Made by a program: the position numbers and the translations under genes. From Mesorhizobium sp. CA8 (GTDB lineage: Bacteria > Pseudomonadota > Alphaproteobacteria > Rhizobiales > Rhizobiaceae), in the NCBI RefSeq assembly GCF_020164955.1, contig NZ_JAIUHG010000002.1, positions 1 to 64,000 on the forward strand: a stretch of DNA of 64,000 nt, in the 5' to 3' direction. The notes under the pieces are model-generated. The model saw only the letters and a list, made by a program, of their open reading frames with translations, was not told where the DNA came from and did no database searches. Positions within the stretch are counted from its first letter, which is position 1. Every line of letters begins with the position of its first letter. This document shows, piece after piece, positions 9,172 to 18,759 of the stretch.

Positions 9172-9795
9172 TCAGCACAATCCTGCCTGCTTGAGCACGC
9201 GATAAGCCTGGAGCACATCGCGTAACCGGTCTTCCGAACCTCTGTCGCCGCCATTCGCATCCGGGTGGTGGCGCTTTACCAGTTCCTTGTAACGCGCCTT
9301 GATGTCCTGGCCAGTCGCCTTTGTGTCAAGGCCAAGCGTTTCCAGCGCCTTGGCCTCAAGCGGCTTTGCCTTGCGCTCCCGCGGCTCGCGCGCGCCTGAG
9401 CCGAACAGGTTGAACGGATCGCGCATGCGGTTGTAGTAGCCGGCGCGACCCGAACGCTGCTGCGCGAAATCCGGCGCCGAGCGCGTCCCGCCGCCATTGG
9501 CGCCCATGCGCCATGTCGGCCTGTGGCCGGTCAGCGCCTCTTTCTGGAAGCGCGCGATCTCGCTGTCCGACACGCCGGAGAAGTAATTGAAGCCCTTGTT
9601 GTATTCGCGCACATGCTCGAAGCAGAAGCGGAAATACTCGCCCTCCTTGAGGCGTCCGACAGGCGCCCGGTGCGTGCCTGCCTCGTTGCAGCCGTCCCAC
9701 TGGCAGATCGGCGCGCGCGACTTAAGCTCCGCGTCCTTTTCCGGCCGGATTCGAATTTTCTCGAAATATTTGGGATACGCTTTCATCTCACCCAT
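9172..9795 (-). CDS. J-domain (DnaJ-like) protein
   Basis: The 207-residue protein has an N-terminal part with CQWDGCNEAGTHRAPVG and FRFCFEHVREYNKGFNYFSG, whose Cys and His residues could bind metal, and a C-terminal J domain with the invariant HPD in VKRHHPDANGG (about residue 180). It belongs to a rhizobial DnaJ-family group normally found next to cobS and bolA. It presumably recruits and stimulates an Hsp70 (DnaK). The start is uncertain by three codons: the second ATG at 9786 gives MKAYPKYFEK. Confidence 0.85.
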   Translation of the reverse strand: MGEMKAYPKYFEKIRIRPEKDAELKSRAPICQWDGCNEAGTHRAPVGRLKEGEYFRFCFEHVREYNKGFNYFSGVSDSEIARFQKEALTGHRPTWRMGANGGGTRSAPDFAQQRSGRAGYYNRMRDPFNLFGSGAREPRERKAKPLEAKALETLGLDTKATGQDIKARYKELVKRHHPDANGGDRGSEDRLRDVLQAYRVLKQAGLC

Positions 9796-9973
9796 TTATG
9801 GGCTGTTCGCACCTGCGAAACAAGAATTGACATTTCGCCGATGATCGCCCTAACCGCTGAATCGCGGCTTAAAAGCGGTCGAATTCAGATTTTGCGGCTG
9901 TGCCGCAGGTAAGTTGCGGCCATGCCGTCAACAATTTGCGGCTATGGCCGTCAAGTGGGGAAGGGAAGCCCGG

Positions 9974-10276
9974 ATGTCCATACAGTCGACGATGGAAAAC
10001 AAGCTGAAAGCGGCATTTTCGCCCGAACGGCTCGCCGTCATCAACGAAAGCCACCTTCACGCCGGCCATCATCACGTCGAGCACGGTCACGAGGCCCACT
10101 TCGACGGCACCGGCGAGACGCATTTCCGCGTCCGTGTCGTCTCGGCCGCCTTTGCCGGCATGAGCCGCGTCGATCGTCACCGCGCTGTCAACAAATTGCT
10201 GGCCGATGAATTGAAAGCCGGCGTGCATGCGCTGGCGATCGAGCCGGCGGCACCGGGCGAGAAGACGCGCTGGTAG
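9974..10276 (+). CDS. bolA: BolA-family protein
   Basis: The 100-residue protein has the BolA fold signature: IESTME-like N-terminal helix, INESHLHAGHHHVEHGHEAHF with clustered histidines, THFRVRVVSAAFAGMSRVDRHRAVNKLLADEL and a C-terminal VHALAIEPAAPGE. BolA proteins pair with monothiol glutaredoxins in Fe-S trafficking and affect cell shape. The ATG at 9974 is chosen over one at 9914 because GGGAAG precedes it and the product then matches the family length. It is divergent from the J-domain gene. Confidence 0.9.
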   Translation: MSIQSTMENKLKAAFSPERLAVINESHLHAGHHHVEHGHEAHFDGTGETHFRVRVVSAAFAGMSRVDRHRAVNKLLADELKAGVHALAIEPAAPGEKTRW

Positions 10277-10464
10277 TCAGCCGACCGTCGCCTTGAGAAA
10301 CGCCAACACAGCCGCGGTCAGGGCATCGCCGTCCTGACCGATTGATCGACACCGCCGTCGAACAGCGTGACCTGGCCCGGACGCCCGGCGGCTGACGCGC
10401 CTGCCGGCAACAGCGCCGTCAGGGATGCCGCAATGGAGCTGCGCCGATCGATCATCATCCTCAT
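10277..10464 (-). pseudogene. Remnant of a secreted hydrolase-like gene (signal peptide plus C-terminal tail)
   Basis: Reading leftward from an ATG at 10464 gives MRMMIDRRSSIAASLTALLP and then AGASAAGRPGQV, a Tat-like or Sec signal peptide, but this frame stops after 48 codons. The neighbouring frame of the same strand ends in GQDGDALTAAVLAFLKATVG, which looks like the C-terminus of an alpha/beta-hydrolase-like enzyme and abuts the bolA stop. A large internal deletion with a frame change would explain both. The parent family is a guess. Confidence 0.4.
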
Positions 10465-10748
10465 CTCCGGCCAGATTTAAGGCGGCAGCGCGCGGATGCG
10501 CGCCGCGCACTTCGATAAAGCATCAATAACGACAACTTGTGGAGCGCAAACCAGATCCCGCCCTTGAAGCTCCGCCGGCAATCACCACGTATTTTCCAAG
10601 GCGAGCAATTCGGCCGCATCGGGCATCTAAACGGGTCAATGTCAGATTGCATGCGCTATCCTTCATATGAAGGGAACAAACAGCGCTTTCCGGCAGTTGA
10701 TGCAGCGATGAGCCGATTGGCAGCCCATCGGCTCCGAGGCAAAGCACC
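10465..10748 (+). promoter_or_regulatory. Leader of the prkA operon with an 8-bp hairpin near the start codon
   Basis: No gene is supported here. GAGCCGAT (10710-10717) and ATCGGCTC (10727-10734) form a perfect 8-bp stem 14 nt before the prkA ATG, extendable by two G-C pairs after a mismatch. The GAGG ribosome site (10735-10739 region) lies immediately after the stem. The hairpin could influence translation or mRNA stability of prkA. I could not identify a confident promoter or a sigma-54 element. Confidence 0.45.
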
Positions 10749-12698
10749 ATGCGCGAGAACCAATCAGACGTCTTCGATCTGTTTTCGGAGATTTATTCCA
10801 ACGCGGCCCAGGAAGAGATCAGCCTACAGCAATACCTACTGGCCTGCCGCGAAGACAAAACCATGTATGCGTCGGCACCCGAACGCATGGTCGAGGCGAT
10901 CGGTGAGCCGAATCTGATCGACACCAGCAAGGACGAGCGGCTCGGTCGCATTTTCTCCAACCGCACCATTAAGATCTATCCCTCTTTCTCCGACTTCTAC
11001 GGGATGGAGGATACGATCGAGCGCATCGCCGGATATTTCCGCTACGCCTCGCAAGGCCTCGAGGAGCGCAAGCAGATCCTCTATCTCCTCGGTCCGGTCG
11101 GCGGCGGCAAATCCTCGCTCGCCGAACGGCTGAAGAAGCTGATGGAAGAGCGGCCGATCTACACGCTCAAGGTCGGCAACCAGATCAGCCCGATCTTCGA
11201 GTCGCCGCTTGGCCTTTTCCATCCCGATCGCATGGGCGACCTGCTGGAAGACAAATACGGCATCGCCCGCCGCCGCCTGAGCGGGCTGATCTCGCCCTGG
11301 GCGGCCAAGCGCCTCGACGAGTTGTCGGGCGACATCTCCAAATTCAGTGTGGTCAAGCTGATGCCGTCGCGGCTGCGCCAGATCGCCATCGCCAAGACCG
11401 AGCCCGGCGACGAGAACAATCAAGACGTCTCGGCCCTGGTCGGCAAGGTCGACATCAGACAGTTGGAGCACTTCAGCCAGTCCGACCCGGACGCCTATTC
11501 CTACAGCGGCGGCCTCAACCGGACGACGCAGGGCCTGCTCGAATTCGTCGAAATGTTCAAGGCGCCCATCAAGGTCCTGCACCCGTTGCTGACCGCAACC
11601 CAGGAAGGCAGCTACAACGGCACCGAGAATTTCGGCGCCTTCCCGTATCAGGGCATCGTCGTCGCCCACTCCAACGAATCGGAATGGCAGCAGTTCAAGA
11701 ACAACAAGAACAACGAGGCCTTCCTCGACCGCATCCTCGTGGTCAAGGTTCCCTATTGCCTGCGCATCACCGAGGAACGGCAGATCTACGAAAAGCTGCT
11801 CCGTGAGAGCGAATTGGCGAACAGCCCCTGCGCGCCCGAAGTGCTGGACATTCTCAGCCGCTTCACCGTCTCCACCCGCCTTGCCGAACATGAGAACTCG
11901 CCGCTCTACACCAAGATGCGCGCCTATGACGGCGAGAACCTCAAGGAAATCGACCCGAAGGCGAAGTCTGTCCAGGAATATCGTGACGCGGCCGGCGTCG
12001 ACGAAGGCATGACCGGGGTCAGCACCCGCTTCGCCTTCAAGATCCTGTCGCAGACCTTCAACTACGACACCAAGGAGGTCGCCGCCGACCCGGTGCACCT
12101 GATGTACATCCTCGAGGAGGCGATCAAGCGCGAGCAATTCCCGAAGGAGACGGAGGCCGCGTATCTCGAATTCATCAAGTCGGAGCTCGCGACGCGCTAC
12201 GCCGAGTTCATCGGACACGAGATCCAGAAGGCCTATCTGGAATCCTACAGCGAGTACGGTCAGAACCTCTTCGACCGCTACATCGCCTATGCCGACGCCT
12301 GGATCGAGGATCAGGATTACAAGGACCCCGACACCGGCCAAATCCTCAACCGTGAGGTCCTGGACAAGGAATTGTCGCAGGTCGAAAAGCCCGCCGGCAT
12401 CGCCAATCCCAAGGACTTCCGCAACGAAGTGGTCAAATTCACCTTGCGCGCCAGGGCGCGCAACCATGGCCGCAATCCATCCTGGACGAGCTATGAAAAG
12501 CTTCGCGAGGTCATCGAGAAGCGCATGTTCGGACAGGTCGAGGACCTGCTGCCGGTGATCAGCTTCGGCTCCAAGCAGGACAGCGTCACGGAGAAGCGGC
12601 ACAACGAATTCGTGCAGCGCATGGTGGAGCGCGGCTACACTCAGCGGCAGGTGCGACGGCTGGTCGACTGGTACATGCGCGTGAACAAGGCGGGCTGA
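10749..12698 (+). CDS. prkA: PrkA-type AAA+ serine protein kinase (YeaG)
   Basis: The 649-residue protein has a PrkA AAA+ domain with Walker A GPVGGGKS at about residues 115-122, the family stretch IKIYPSFSDFYGMEDTIERI, and a C-terminal PrkA domain ending near MVERGYTQRQVRRLVDWYMR. In enterobacteria YeaG with YeaH and YcgB acts in nitrogen-starvation and stationary-phase responses. The three genes are in the same order here with gaps of 19 and 28 bp, so they form an operon. Length and motifs are normal. Confidence 0.95.
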   Translation: MRENQSDVFDLFSEIYSNAAQEEISLQQYLLACREDKTMYASAPERMVEAIGEPNLIDTSKDERLGRIFSNRTIKIYPSFSDFYGMEDTIERIAGYFRYASQGLEERKQILYLLGPVGGGKSSLAERLKKLMEERPIYTLKVGNQISPIFESPLGLFHPDRMGDLLEDKYGIARRRLSGLISPWAAKRLDELSGDISKFSVVKLMPSRLRQIAIAKTEPGDENNQDVSALVGKVDIRQLEHFSQSDPDAYSYSGGLNRTTQGLLEFVEMFKAPIKVLHPLLTATQEGSYNGTENFGAFPYQGIVVAHSNESEWQQFKNNKNNEAFLDRILVVKVPYCLRITEERQIYEKLLRESELANSPCAPEVLDILSRFTVSTRLAEHENSPLYTKMRAYDGENLKEIDPKAKSVQEYRDAAGVDEGMTGVSTRFAFKILSQTFNYDTKEVAADPVHLMYILEEAIKREQFPKETEAAYLEFIKSELATRYAEFIGHEIQKAYLESYSEYGQNLFDRYIAYADAWIEDQDYKDPDTGQILNREVLDKELSQVEKPAGIANPKDFRNEVVKFTLRARARNHGRNPSWTSYEKLREVIEKRMFGQVEDLLPVISFGSKQDSVTEKRHNEFVQRMVERGYTQRQVRRLVDWYMRVNKAG

Positions 12699-12717
12699 AC
12701 AAAGTCGGGACGGTTCC

Positions 12718-14028
12718 ATGCCGATCTTCATCGACCGCCGCCTCAATCCGAAGGACAAGAGCCTGGGCAATCGCCAGCGCTTCCTCAGGCGCGCGCGCGA
12801 AGATCTCAAGCGCAGCGTGCGCGACCACGTCCGGACAGGCCGCATCGCCGACGTCGACCGAGAGCACGCCGTGCCGATGCCTCGCAAGGGTATCAACGAA
12901 CCGACCTTCGGCAACGACAAGGAAACCGGCCGGCGCCAGCATATCCTGCCCGGCAACCGGACGTTCAGCCCCGGCGATCTTATCGCCAAGCCGGGCGGCG
13001 GCGGAGGCTACGGATCGGCCCCGGGAACCACGGCATCCGAAGACGACTTTCGCTTCGTGCTGTCGCGCGAGGAAGTGCTCGATCTTTTTTTCGAAGACCT
13101 CGAACTGCCGGATCTGGTCAAGCTCAATCTCAAGCAGATACTGAGCTTCAAGCCGAGACGGGCGGGCTTCAGCGCAAGCGGAGCGCCGACCAACATCAAT
13201 GTCGGACGCACGATGCGCAACAGCCATGGGCGGCGCATCGCGCTGAGACGCCCCAAACAGGCGGAGCTCGACGCGATCGCCCGGCAGATTGCCGAGCTCG
13301 AAGCGAAGCCGGCCAGCGCGGCGGTAAGCGAACGCATCGCCGCCCTGCGCGAGGCGTTTGAGCGGCTGGAGCGCCGGCGCAGGCGCATTGCCTATGTCGA
13401 TCCGGTCGATATCCGTTTTAATCGCTTCGATCCCCAACCGGTGCCGAATGCGAGCGCGGTGATGTTCTGCCTGATGGACGTCTCCGGCTCGATGGGAGAG
13501 CGCGAGAAGGATCTGGCCAAACGCTTCTTCGTGCTGCTGCATCTGTTCCTGACGCGCCGTTATGAACGCACCGAGGTCGTCTTCATCCGCCACACCCACG
13601 AAGCCAAGGAGGTGGACGAGCATACATTCTTCTACCACACCGAAAGCGGCGGCACGGTCGTCTCAACCGCGCTCGAGGAAATGCACCGCATCATCGAAGA
13701 ACGCTATCCGGTCGCCGAATGGAACATCTACGCCGCCCAGGCTTCCGACGGCGACAATTTTGCTACTGACTCCGAGCGCTGCATAGAACTGCTCGACCGC
13801 AAGATTATGCGGCTTTGCCAGTATTTCGCCTATGTCGAGATCATCGACGAGCGGGAAAGCCATATTTTCGGCTCGACCGAGAACGGAACGTCGCTCTGGC
13901 GGGCCTACAACGCCGTCGACGGGAAATGGCCGAACTTCCAGATGAGGCGCATCGCTGCGCCGGCCGACATTTACCCGGTCTTCCGAGAGCTCTTCGCCAG
14001 GCAACCTGATCTGCGCAAGAGCGCTTGA
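12718..14028 (+). CDS. yeaH: YeaH/YhbH-family protein (DUF444)
   Basis: The 436-residue protein matches the DUF444 family: N-terminus MPIFIDRRLNPKDKSLGNRQRFLRR-like, a Gly-rich spacer (about 95-105), and a C-terminal von Willebrand A-like domain with FCLMDVSGSMGEREKDLAKRFF (DxSxS metal site at about residues 258-262). It is the usual partner of PrkA kinases and is a probable substrate or scaffold. It lies between prkA and spoVR in a tight operon. The molecular role is not established. Confidence 0.93.
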   Translation: MPIFIDRRLNPKDKSLGNRQRFLRRAREDLKRSVRDHVRTGRIADVDREHAVPMPRKGINEPTFGNDKETGRRQHILPGNRTFSPGDLIAKPGGGGGYGSAPGTTASEDDFRFVLSREEVLDLFFEDLELPDLVKLNLKQILSFKPRRAGFSASGAPTNINVGRTMRNSHGRRIALRRPKQAELDAIARQIAELEAKPASAAVSERIAALREAFERLERRRRRIAYVDPVDIRFNRFDPQPVPNASAVMFCLMDVSGSMGEREKDLAKRFFVLLHLFLTRRYERTEVVFIRHTHEAKEVDEHTFFYHTESGGTVVSTALEEMHRIIEERYPVAEWNIYAAQASDGDNFATDSERCIELLDRKIMRLCQYFAYVEIIDERESHIFGSTENGTSLWRAYNAVDGKWPNFQMRRIAAPADIYPVFRELFARQPDLRKSA

Positions 14029-14056
14029 GGACTGAGGGTCGAAGGGACATAGGCCG

Positions 14057-15604
14057 ATGGTCAGCCAGGCGCGCAAATCCGAACTGTTGTTTTCCGGGTC
14101 TGACTGGGACTTTTCGAGACTGTCCCGCGTCTATGACGAGATCGAAGCGCTCGGCCTCGAAGAGCTTCGACTCGACATCTATCCGGTGCAGATGGAGGTC
14201 ATCTCTTCCGAGCAGATGCTCGACGCCTATTCTTCGGTCGGCATGCCGCTGATGTACCGGCATTGGTCTTTCGGCAAGCGTTTCCTCTACGACGAGCTTC
14301 TTTACCGCAAGGGCGCGCGCGGTCTGGCCTATGAGCTGGTCATCAACTCCAACCCCTGCATCGTCTATCTCATGGAAGAGAACACCATGGCCCTGCAGGC
14401 TTTGGTGACCGCCCATGCCGCGCTTGGGCACAACCATTTTTTCAAGAACAATCATCTCTTCCGGCAATGGACCGATGCCGGCGGCATTTTGAGCTATCTG
14501 GATTTTGCCAAGAGCTACATAGCCCGATGCGAGGAACGGCATGGCCTGGCAGCCGTGGAAGCGATCCTGGATTCAGCCCACGCGCTGATGGAACAGGGTG
14601 TGTTTCGCTATCACCGGCCGCCGAGGCTGTCGTCGGAGCAGCAGCGCGAAGGGCTTCGCGAGCGCCTGGAATACGAGGAGCGTTCCTTCAACGATCTCTG
14701 GCGAACGCTGCCGCCTCCTCAAGAGAGCGGCGAGACCAAAACAGGCATTGACGACGATGCGGCCGAGCGGAAGAAATCGCTTCATCTGCCGGAGGAAAAC
14801 CTGCTCTACTTTCTCGAGAAGAACAGCCTCGTCCTCGAGCCCTGGCAGCGCGAGATCGTCAGGATCGTGCGGGTCATCGCGCAATACTTCTACCCGCAGC
14901 GGCAAACCCAGGTGATGAACGAAGGCTGCGCGACCTTCGTGCACTACACGCTCATGAACACGCTTTTCGACCGTGGCCGTATCAGCGAAGGCGCCATGCT
15001 CGAGATCTTGCGCAATCACTCGAACGTCGTTTTCCAGCCGGCCTATGACGACCCGCGCTTTTCCGGCATCAATCCCTATGCGCTCGGTCTCGACATGATG
15101 CAGGACATCCAGCGCATCTCGACCACGCCGACAGCCGAGGACCGCGACTGGTTTCCCGACATCGCCGGCCGCGGCGACTGGCGCGACACCTTGGTCGACG
15201 CCTGGGCCAACCACCGCGACGAATCCTTCATTCGCCAGTATCTGAGCCCGGCGCTGATCCGCAAATGGCGGCTCTTCGTGCTGGCCGACGGTGCCGACGA
15301 GCCGCATTACGAAGTCGCCTCGATCCACAATGAGCGTGGCTATGCCAAGATACGGTCGGCGTTGGCGCAAAGCTACGACATCGGGGCAAGTCGCCCCGAC
15401 ATCCAGGTGATCGACGTCGACCTCCTGGGCGACCGGCATTTGCGGCTTCAGCACACGGTGAAGGACGGCGTGATGCTCGAGGGTGAAAGCCGCGATGCGA
15501 CGCTGCGCCATGTCCGCAACCTCTGGGGCTACGACGTCAGCCTGGCCGCAATCGATGGCGGAACCGGCGCAATGCTCTCCGAGCGCTGGACCAAGGAACT
15601 CTAA
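14057..15604 (+). CDS. SpoVR/YcgB-family protein
   Basis: The 515-residue protein belongs to the SpoVR family, named for a Bacillus cortex-formation gene but widespread in non-sporulating proteobacteria as YcgB. Family features are MPLMYRHWSFGKRFLYDE, YELVINSNPCIVYLMEENTM, the His-rich AHAALGHNHFFKNN, and NEGCATFVHYTLMN. It is the third gene of the PrkA operon, a known conserved association. The biochemical function is unknown; the conserved His and Glu residues suggest metal binding, which is inference. Confidence 0.93.
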   Translation: MVSQARKSELLFSGSDWDFSRLSRVYDEIEALGLEELRLDIYPVQMEVISSEQMLDAYSSVGMPLMYRHWSFGKRFLYDELLYRKGARGLAYELVINSNPCIVYLMEENTMALQALVTAHAALGHNHFFKNNHLFRQWTDAGGILSYLDFAKSYIARCEERHGLAAVEAILDSAHALMEQGVFRYHRPPRLSSEQQREGLRERLEYEERSFNDLWRTLPPPQESGETKTGIDDDAAERKKSLHLPEENLLYFLEKNSLVLEPWQREIVRIVRVIAQYFYPQRQTQVMNEGCATFVHYTLMNTLFDRGRISEGAMLEILRNHSNVVFQPAYDDPRFSGINPYALGLDMMQDIQRISTTPTAEDRDWFPDIAGRGDWRDTLVDAWANHRDESFIRQYLSPALIRKWRLFVLADGADEPHYEVASIHNERGYAKIRSALAQSYDIGASRPDIQVIDVDLLGDRHLRLQHTVKDGVMLEGESRDATLRHVRNLWGYDVSLAAIDGGTGAMLSERWTKEL

Positions 15605-15672
15605 GATCGCAGGCTGTCGCTAGATCAAGATGACGTTTCGTTGAATCGCCATCCTGATCTAACTCTTTGTTG

Positions 15673-15721
15673 GAGCATGATCTTCTCCGAAAACCGGTTA
15701 CCACTTTTCCGGATCATGCTC
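15673..15721. repeat. Rhizobial palindromic repeat (GAGCATGATC hairpin), complete copy
   Basis: GAGCATGATC at 15673-15682 pairs with GATCATGCTC at 15712-15721, and internal CCGAAAACCGG and CTTTTCCGG add further pairing. This is the cleanest copy of the family also seen at 1305. It lies between the convergent ends of the spoVR-like gene and the CBS-domain gene, where a hairpin could also act as a transcription barrier. Confidence 0.8.
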
Positions 15722-15754
15722 TAGCAGGCCGGCATTACGTGATTATCAACACAC

Positions 15755-16651
15755 CTAGCCTTCGCTGGCCGGACGTATCCTCAACCTCGCAATGCGGTTC
15801 TTGTCGCGTTTCATGACAACGAAGCGCTTGCCGTGGAACGTGAAAGCCTGCTTCTCCTCAGGAATCGATTGCGTCTCGTGGATGACGAGACCGGCGATCG
15901 TCGTCGCCTCCTCGTCGGGCAGGTCCCAGTCGAGTGCGCGGTTCAAGTCGCGGATCGGCACCGTCCCGTCGACAACGACCGAGCCGTCAGCCTCCTTCTT
16001 CACGCCCTGCATATCGATGTCGTGCTCGTCGGCGATCTCGCCGACGATTTCCTCGATGATGTCTTCCAGCGTCACCAGTCCTTCGACCTCGCCATATTCG
16101 TCGACGACGATGGCGAAATGCGCCTTGCGCCGCAGGAAGGCGTTGAGCTGTTCCTGCAAGGTGGTGGTGTCCGGCACGAACCACGGCTTCGCCGCGATCT
16201 TCATGACGTCGATCCGCGAAAAGTCGTTGCCGACCTCGTTGAGGGCTCTCAGCAGATCTTTCGCGTGCAGGACGCCGACGATGTTGTCGAGCGAGCCCTT
16301 CCACAGCGGCATGCGGGTGTGCGGGCTCTGCAGGATTTCGCGCACCACCGCCTCCGGCGCATTGTCGGCATTGACCGAGCGCATATTGGTGCGGTGGACC
16401 ATGATGTCCGACACTTCGAGTTCATCGAGGTCGAAGAGGCCTTCGAGCCGATTGCGCTCCTCACCGGCAGTCGCGCCCTCGCGGCGGGCATCGTCGATGT
16501 CTTCATCCTTGCCGTTGCGCTCTGTTCGCTGCGGCGGCTCGAGCGGCCGAAGCGCGTAGCCGAAAGCGGCAAGCAACCGGGCACGGAACAGAAGCGCCAA
16601 AAGCACGATGACGGCAAGGACGGCGGCGACGATCCAGCCGGCGCCGGTCAT
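15755..16651 (-). CDS. CorC/HlyC-like CBS-domain protein lacking the membrane domain
   Basis: The 298-residue protein has one N-terminal hydrophobic segment (about residues 5-30), then an acidic linker, two CBS motifs ([19 protein letters not shown] onward, about 80-215) and a C-terminal CorC_HlyC domain ([33 protein letters not shown]). Relatives usually run to about 430 residues with an N-terminal multi-pass DUF21/CNNM domain involved in magnesium or cation transport. That domain is absent here, with aroB directly upstream (ATGA overlap) and no room for it. It may act as a soluble or single-anchor regulatory version. Confidence 0.8.
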   Translation of the reverse strand: MTGAGWIVAAVLAVIVLLALLFRARLLAAFGYALRPLEPPQRTERNGKDEDIDDARREGATAGEERNRLEGLFDLDELEVSDIMVHRTNMRSVNADNAPEAVVREILQSPHTRMPLWKGSLDNIVGVLHAKDLLRALNEVGNDFSRIDVMKIAAKPWFVPDTTTLQEQLNAFLRRKAHFAIVVDEYGEVEGLVTLEDIIEEIVGEIADEHDIDMQGVKKEADGSVVVDGTVPIRDLNRALDWDLPDEEATTIAGLVIHETQSIPEEKQAFTFHGKRFVVMKRDKNRIARLRIRPASEG

Positions 16652-17793
16652 CTGGAATGGCTCATCTTGAGCCGTTCGGGATGGCTCACTTTGAGGAAGG
16701 AGAGCACTTCCGAGGACGGCACGTCCTTGGCGATGAACGACTGGCCGATGCCGCGCGTCAGGATGAAGGTCAGCGCGCCGCGCGAGACCTTCTTGTCCTG
16801 GGTGATGAAGCCGAGCAGCGCCTCGGCATCCGGCAGGTCGCCCGGAATATCGGCCATCCGCCAGGGCAGGCCGACGGCGCGCAGATGCGCTTCGACGCGC
16901 TCCGCGTCGTCCGGGCTTGCCAGGTTGAGCCGCGCCGAAAAACGATGTGCCAGCGCCATGCCGATGGCGACGCCCTCGCCATGGACGAGGCGCGCGCCGT
17001 CATATTGCGTGGCTGCTTCCAGCGCATGGCCGAATGTATGGCCGAGATTGAGCAGCGCGCGGTCGCCGGTCTCGAACTCGTCGCGGGCAACGACATCGGC
17101 CTTGGCGCGGCAGGCCTCGGCGATCGCCCCGACCCGCGCCGGACCGCCTGCGAACACGTCCCGCCAGTTCTGTTCAAGCCAGGCGAAGAAGGCCGGGCGG
17201 TCGATCAGCCCGTATTTGGCAAGCTCGGCATAGCCGGCGCGGAACTCGCGGATCGGCAGCGTGTCGAGCACGCCCGTGTCGGCGAGCACCAGCCTGGGCT
17301 GGTGGAAGACGCCGACGAGGTTCTTGCCGCGCGCGCTGTTGATGCCCGTCTTGCCTCCGACCGAAGAATCGACCTGCGCCAGCAGCGAGGTCGGGATCTG
17401 CACGAAGTTCATGCCGCGCCGCACGATGCCGGATGCGAAGCCGGCAAGGTCGCCGATGACGCCGCCGCCGAGCGCGATCACCACGTCACGGCGTTCGAGC
17501 TTTGCCGCGAGCACGCCGTCGACCACCTCCTCGAGATGGGCGAAACTCTTGGTCTTTTCGCCGGCGGGCAGCGTGATGACGGCGGACTGGATGCCGCCCT
17601 CGCCCAGCCCCGCCTTGAGCGTGTCGAGATGCGCGGCGGCGACGTTCTCGTCGGTGACGATGGCCGCGCGGATGCCGGGAAGGCGGCGCGCGATCTCTTC
17701 GCCGGAGCGCGCGAGCAGCCCCGAGCCAATGAGGATGTCATAGGCGCGGTCGCCGAGCCCGACCTCGACCTTCACCGGTTCGGCCTGGCTCAC
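16648..17793 (-). CDS. aroB: 3-dehydroquinate synthase
   Basis: AroB converts DAHP to 3-dehydroquinate in the shikimate pathway, using NAD and a divalent metal. The 381-residue protein has the NAD-binding region [20 protein letters not shown], the conserved [22 protein letters not shown] block, and metal-ligand regions [14 protein letters not shown] and [11 protein letters not shown]. It overlaps aroK at its start (17790-17793) and the CBS-domain gene at its end, so the order aroK-aroB-CBS protein is a single translationally coupled operon. Confidence 0.96.
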   Translation of the reverse strand: MSQAEPVKVEVGLGDRAYDILIGSGLLARSGEEIARRLPGIRAAIVTDENVAAAHLDTLKAGLGEGGIQSAVITLPAGEKTKSFAHLEEVVDGVLAAKLERRDVVIALGGGVIGDLAGFASGIVRRGMNFVQIPTSLLAQVDSSVGGKTGINSARGKNLVGVFHQPRLVLADTGVLDTLPIREFRAGYAELAKYGLIDRPAFFAWLEQNWRDVFAGGPARVGAIAEACRAKADVVARDEFETGDRALLNLGHTFGHALEAATQYDGARLVHGEGVAIGMALAHRFSARLNLASPDDAERVEAHLRAVGLPWRMADIPGDLPDAEALLGFITQDKKVSRGALTFILTRGIGQSFIAKDVPSSEVLSFLKVSHPERLKMSHSR

Positions 17794-18407
17794 GGCTGCA
17801 CCTCGTCAGTTGGAGCGCCCGTCGCGATCGTGGCGACGCCGAGTTGGGCGCAGAGCGCCGCGACGACCTCGCCGGCGATGATCTCCTTGCGGTCGTCGCG
17901 CGTCGGCACGGTCAGGTCGGCGGTCGCGTACACCGGATAGCGCTCGCCCATCAGGCGCTCCAGCACACCGCGCGGGTCGGGATTCTTGAGCAGCGGCCGG
18001 TTCTGCTTCTTGGAGACGCGCTCCATCAACAGGTCCAGATCGGCTTTCAGCCAGACCGATACGCCATGCGCCGAAATCGCCTCGCGCGTCTGCGCGTTCA
18101 TGAAGGCGCCGCCGCCGGTCGACAGCACCTGCGGACCGTTCTCCAGCAGACGCAGGATCACGCGCTGCTCCAGCGCCCGGAATTCCGGCTCGCCATAGCG
18201 CTCGAACAGCTCCGGCACCGTCATGCGCGAGACGCTTTCGATCTCCTGGTCGCTATCCATGAAGGGCAGCGAAAGCATCGTCGCCACCTTGCGGCCGATC
18301 GCCGTCTTGCCGGCGCCCATCAACCCGACGAAGACGATCGAACGGCTGCCGAGCGCTTCGATCAGCGCGGCGCATCCTTCGTCCGTCGGATTTGGCAGAG
18401 CGTTCAT
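17790..18407 (-). CDS. aroK: Shikimate kinase
   Basis: AroK phosphorylates shikimate with ATP. Walker A GLMGAGKT is at about residues 28-35; the shikimate-binding DSDQEIE, the conserved [14 protein letters not shown] and the STGGGAF loop are all present; length (205 residues) is normal. The ATG at 18407 is chosen because AAAGAGG precedes it; the frame stays open further upstream, but that extension has no family similarity. aroB follows with a 4-bp overlap. Confidence 0.95.
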   Translation of the reverse strand: MNALPNPTDEGCAALIEALGSRSIVFVGLMGAGKTAIGRKVATMLSLPFMDSDQEIESVSRMTVPELFERYGEPEFRALEQRVILRLLENGPQVLSTGGGAFMNAQTREAISAHGVSVWLKADLDLLMERVSKKQNRPLLKNPDPRGVLERLMGERYPVYATADLTVPTRDDRKEIIAGEVVAALCAQLGVATIATGAPTDEVQP

Positions 18408-18596
18408 CGGGGCCTCTTTGCGCCGTATCGACATCAAAAGCCTGTTTGCGTCAAGCGCAGGCGGACGAACGGTTTCAAAGCTTTTCCGGCAAAACCTCTG
18501 TCGACCGAAATCCTTCGTCCTTGAATTGCCTGGATTGGCGTCCCATAAGGGCACAGGGCTTTGGAAACGCAGAACAGCAAGACGGGCGAAATTTGA

Positions 18597-18749
18597 ATGC
18601 CGACTTTGTTTCGCTTCGTCGTGACGCTGGCGGTTCTTGCAGGCATTGCCTATGGCGCGATGTTCGCCCTGGCCATGTTCGTGGAGCCGAAAAAGGCCGA
18701 AATGAGCATCCGAATTCCGGCCGAGAAGCTCAATCCGAAGAAGAATTGA
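18597..18749 (+). CDS. Small single-pass membrane protein (50 residues)
   Basis: An ATG at 18597 opens a 50-codon frame: [20 protein letters not shown] followed by [20 protein letters not shown] and [10 protein letters not shown], then TGA at 18747-18749. It has one clear transmembrane segment (about 6-28) and a charged tail, and lies 10 bp before xerD on the same strand, divergent from aroK. The composition, stop position and spacing suggest a real gene. No function can be given; similar short proteins next to xerD are, to my recollection, common in rhizobia. Confidence 0.7.
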   Translation: MPTLFRFVVTLAVLAGIAYGAMFALAMFVEPKKAEMSIRIPAEKLNPKKN

Positions 18750-18759
18750 TCCCGGCCCG

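Noticed and set aside
10836..12989. 717-codon minus-strand frame across prkA and the start of yeaH.
   Set aside because: It spans the junction of two well-recognised plus-strand genes and has no family features; it is a mirror frame.
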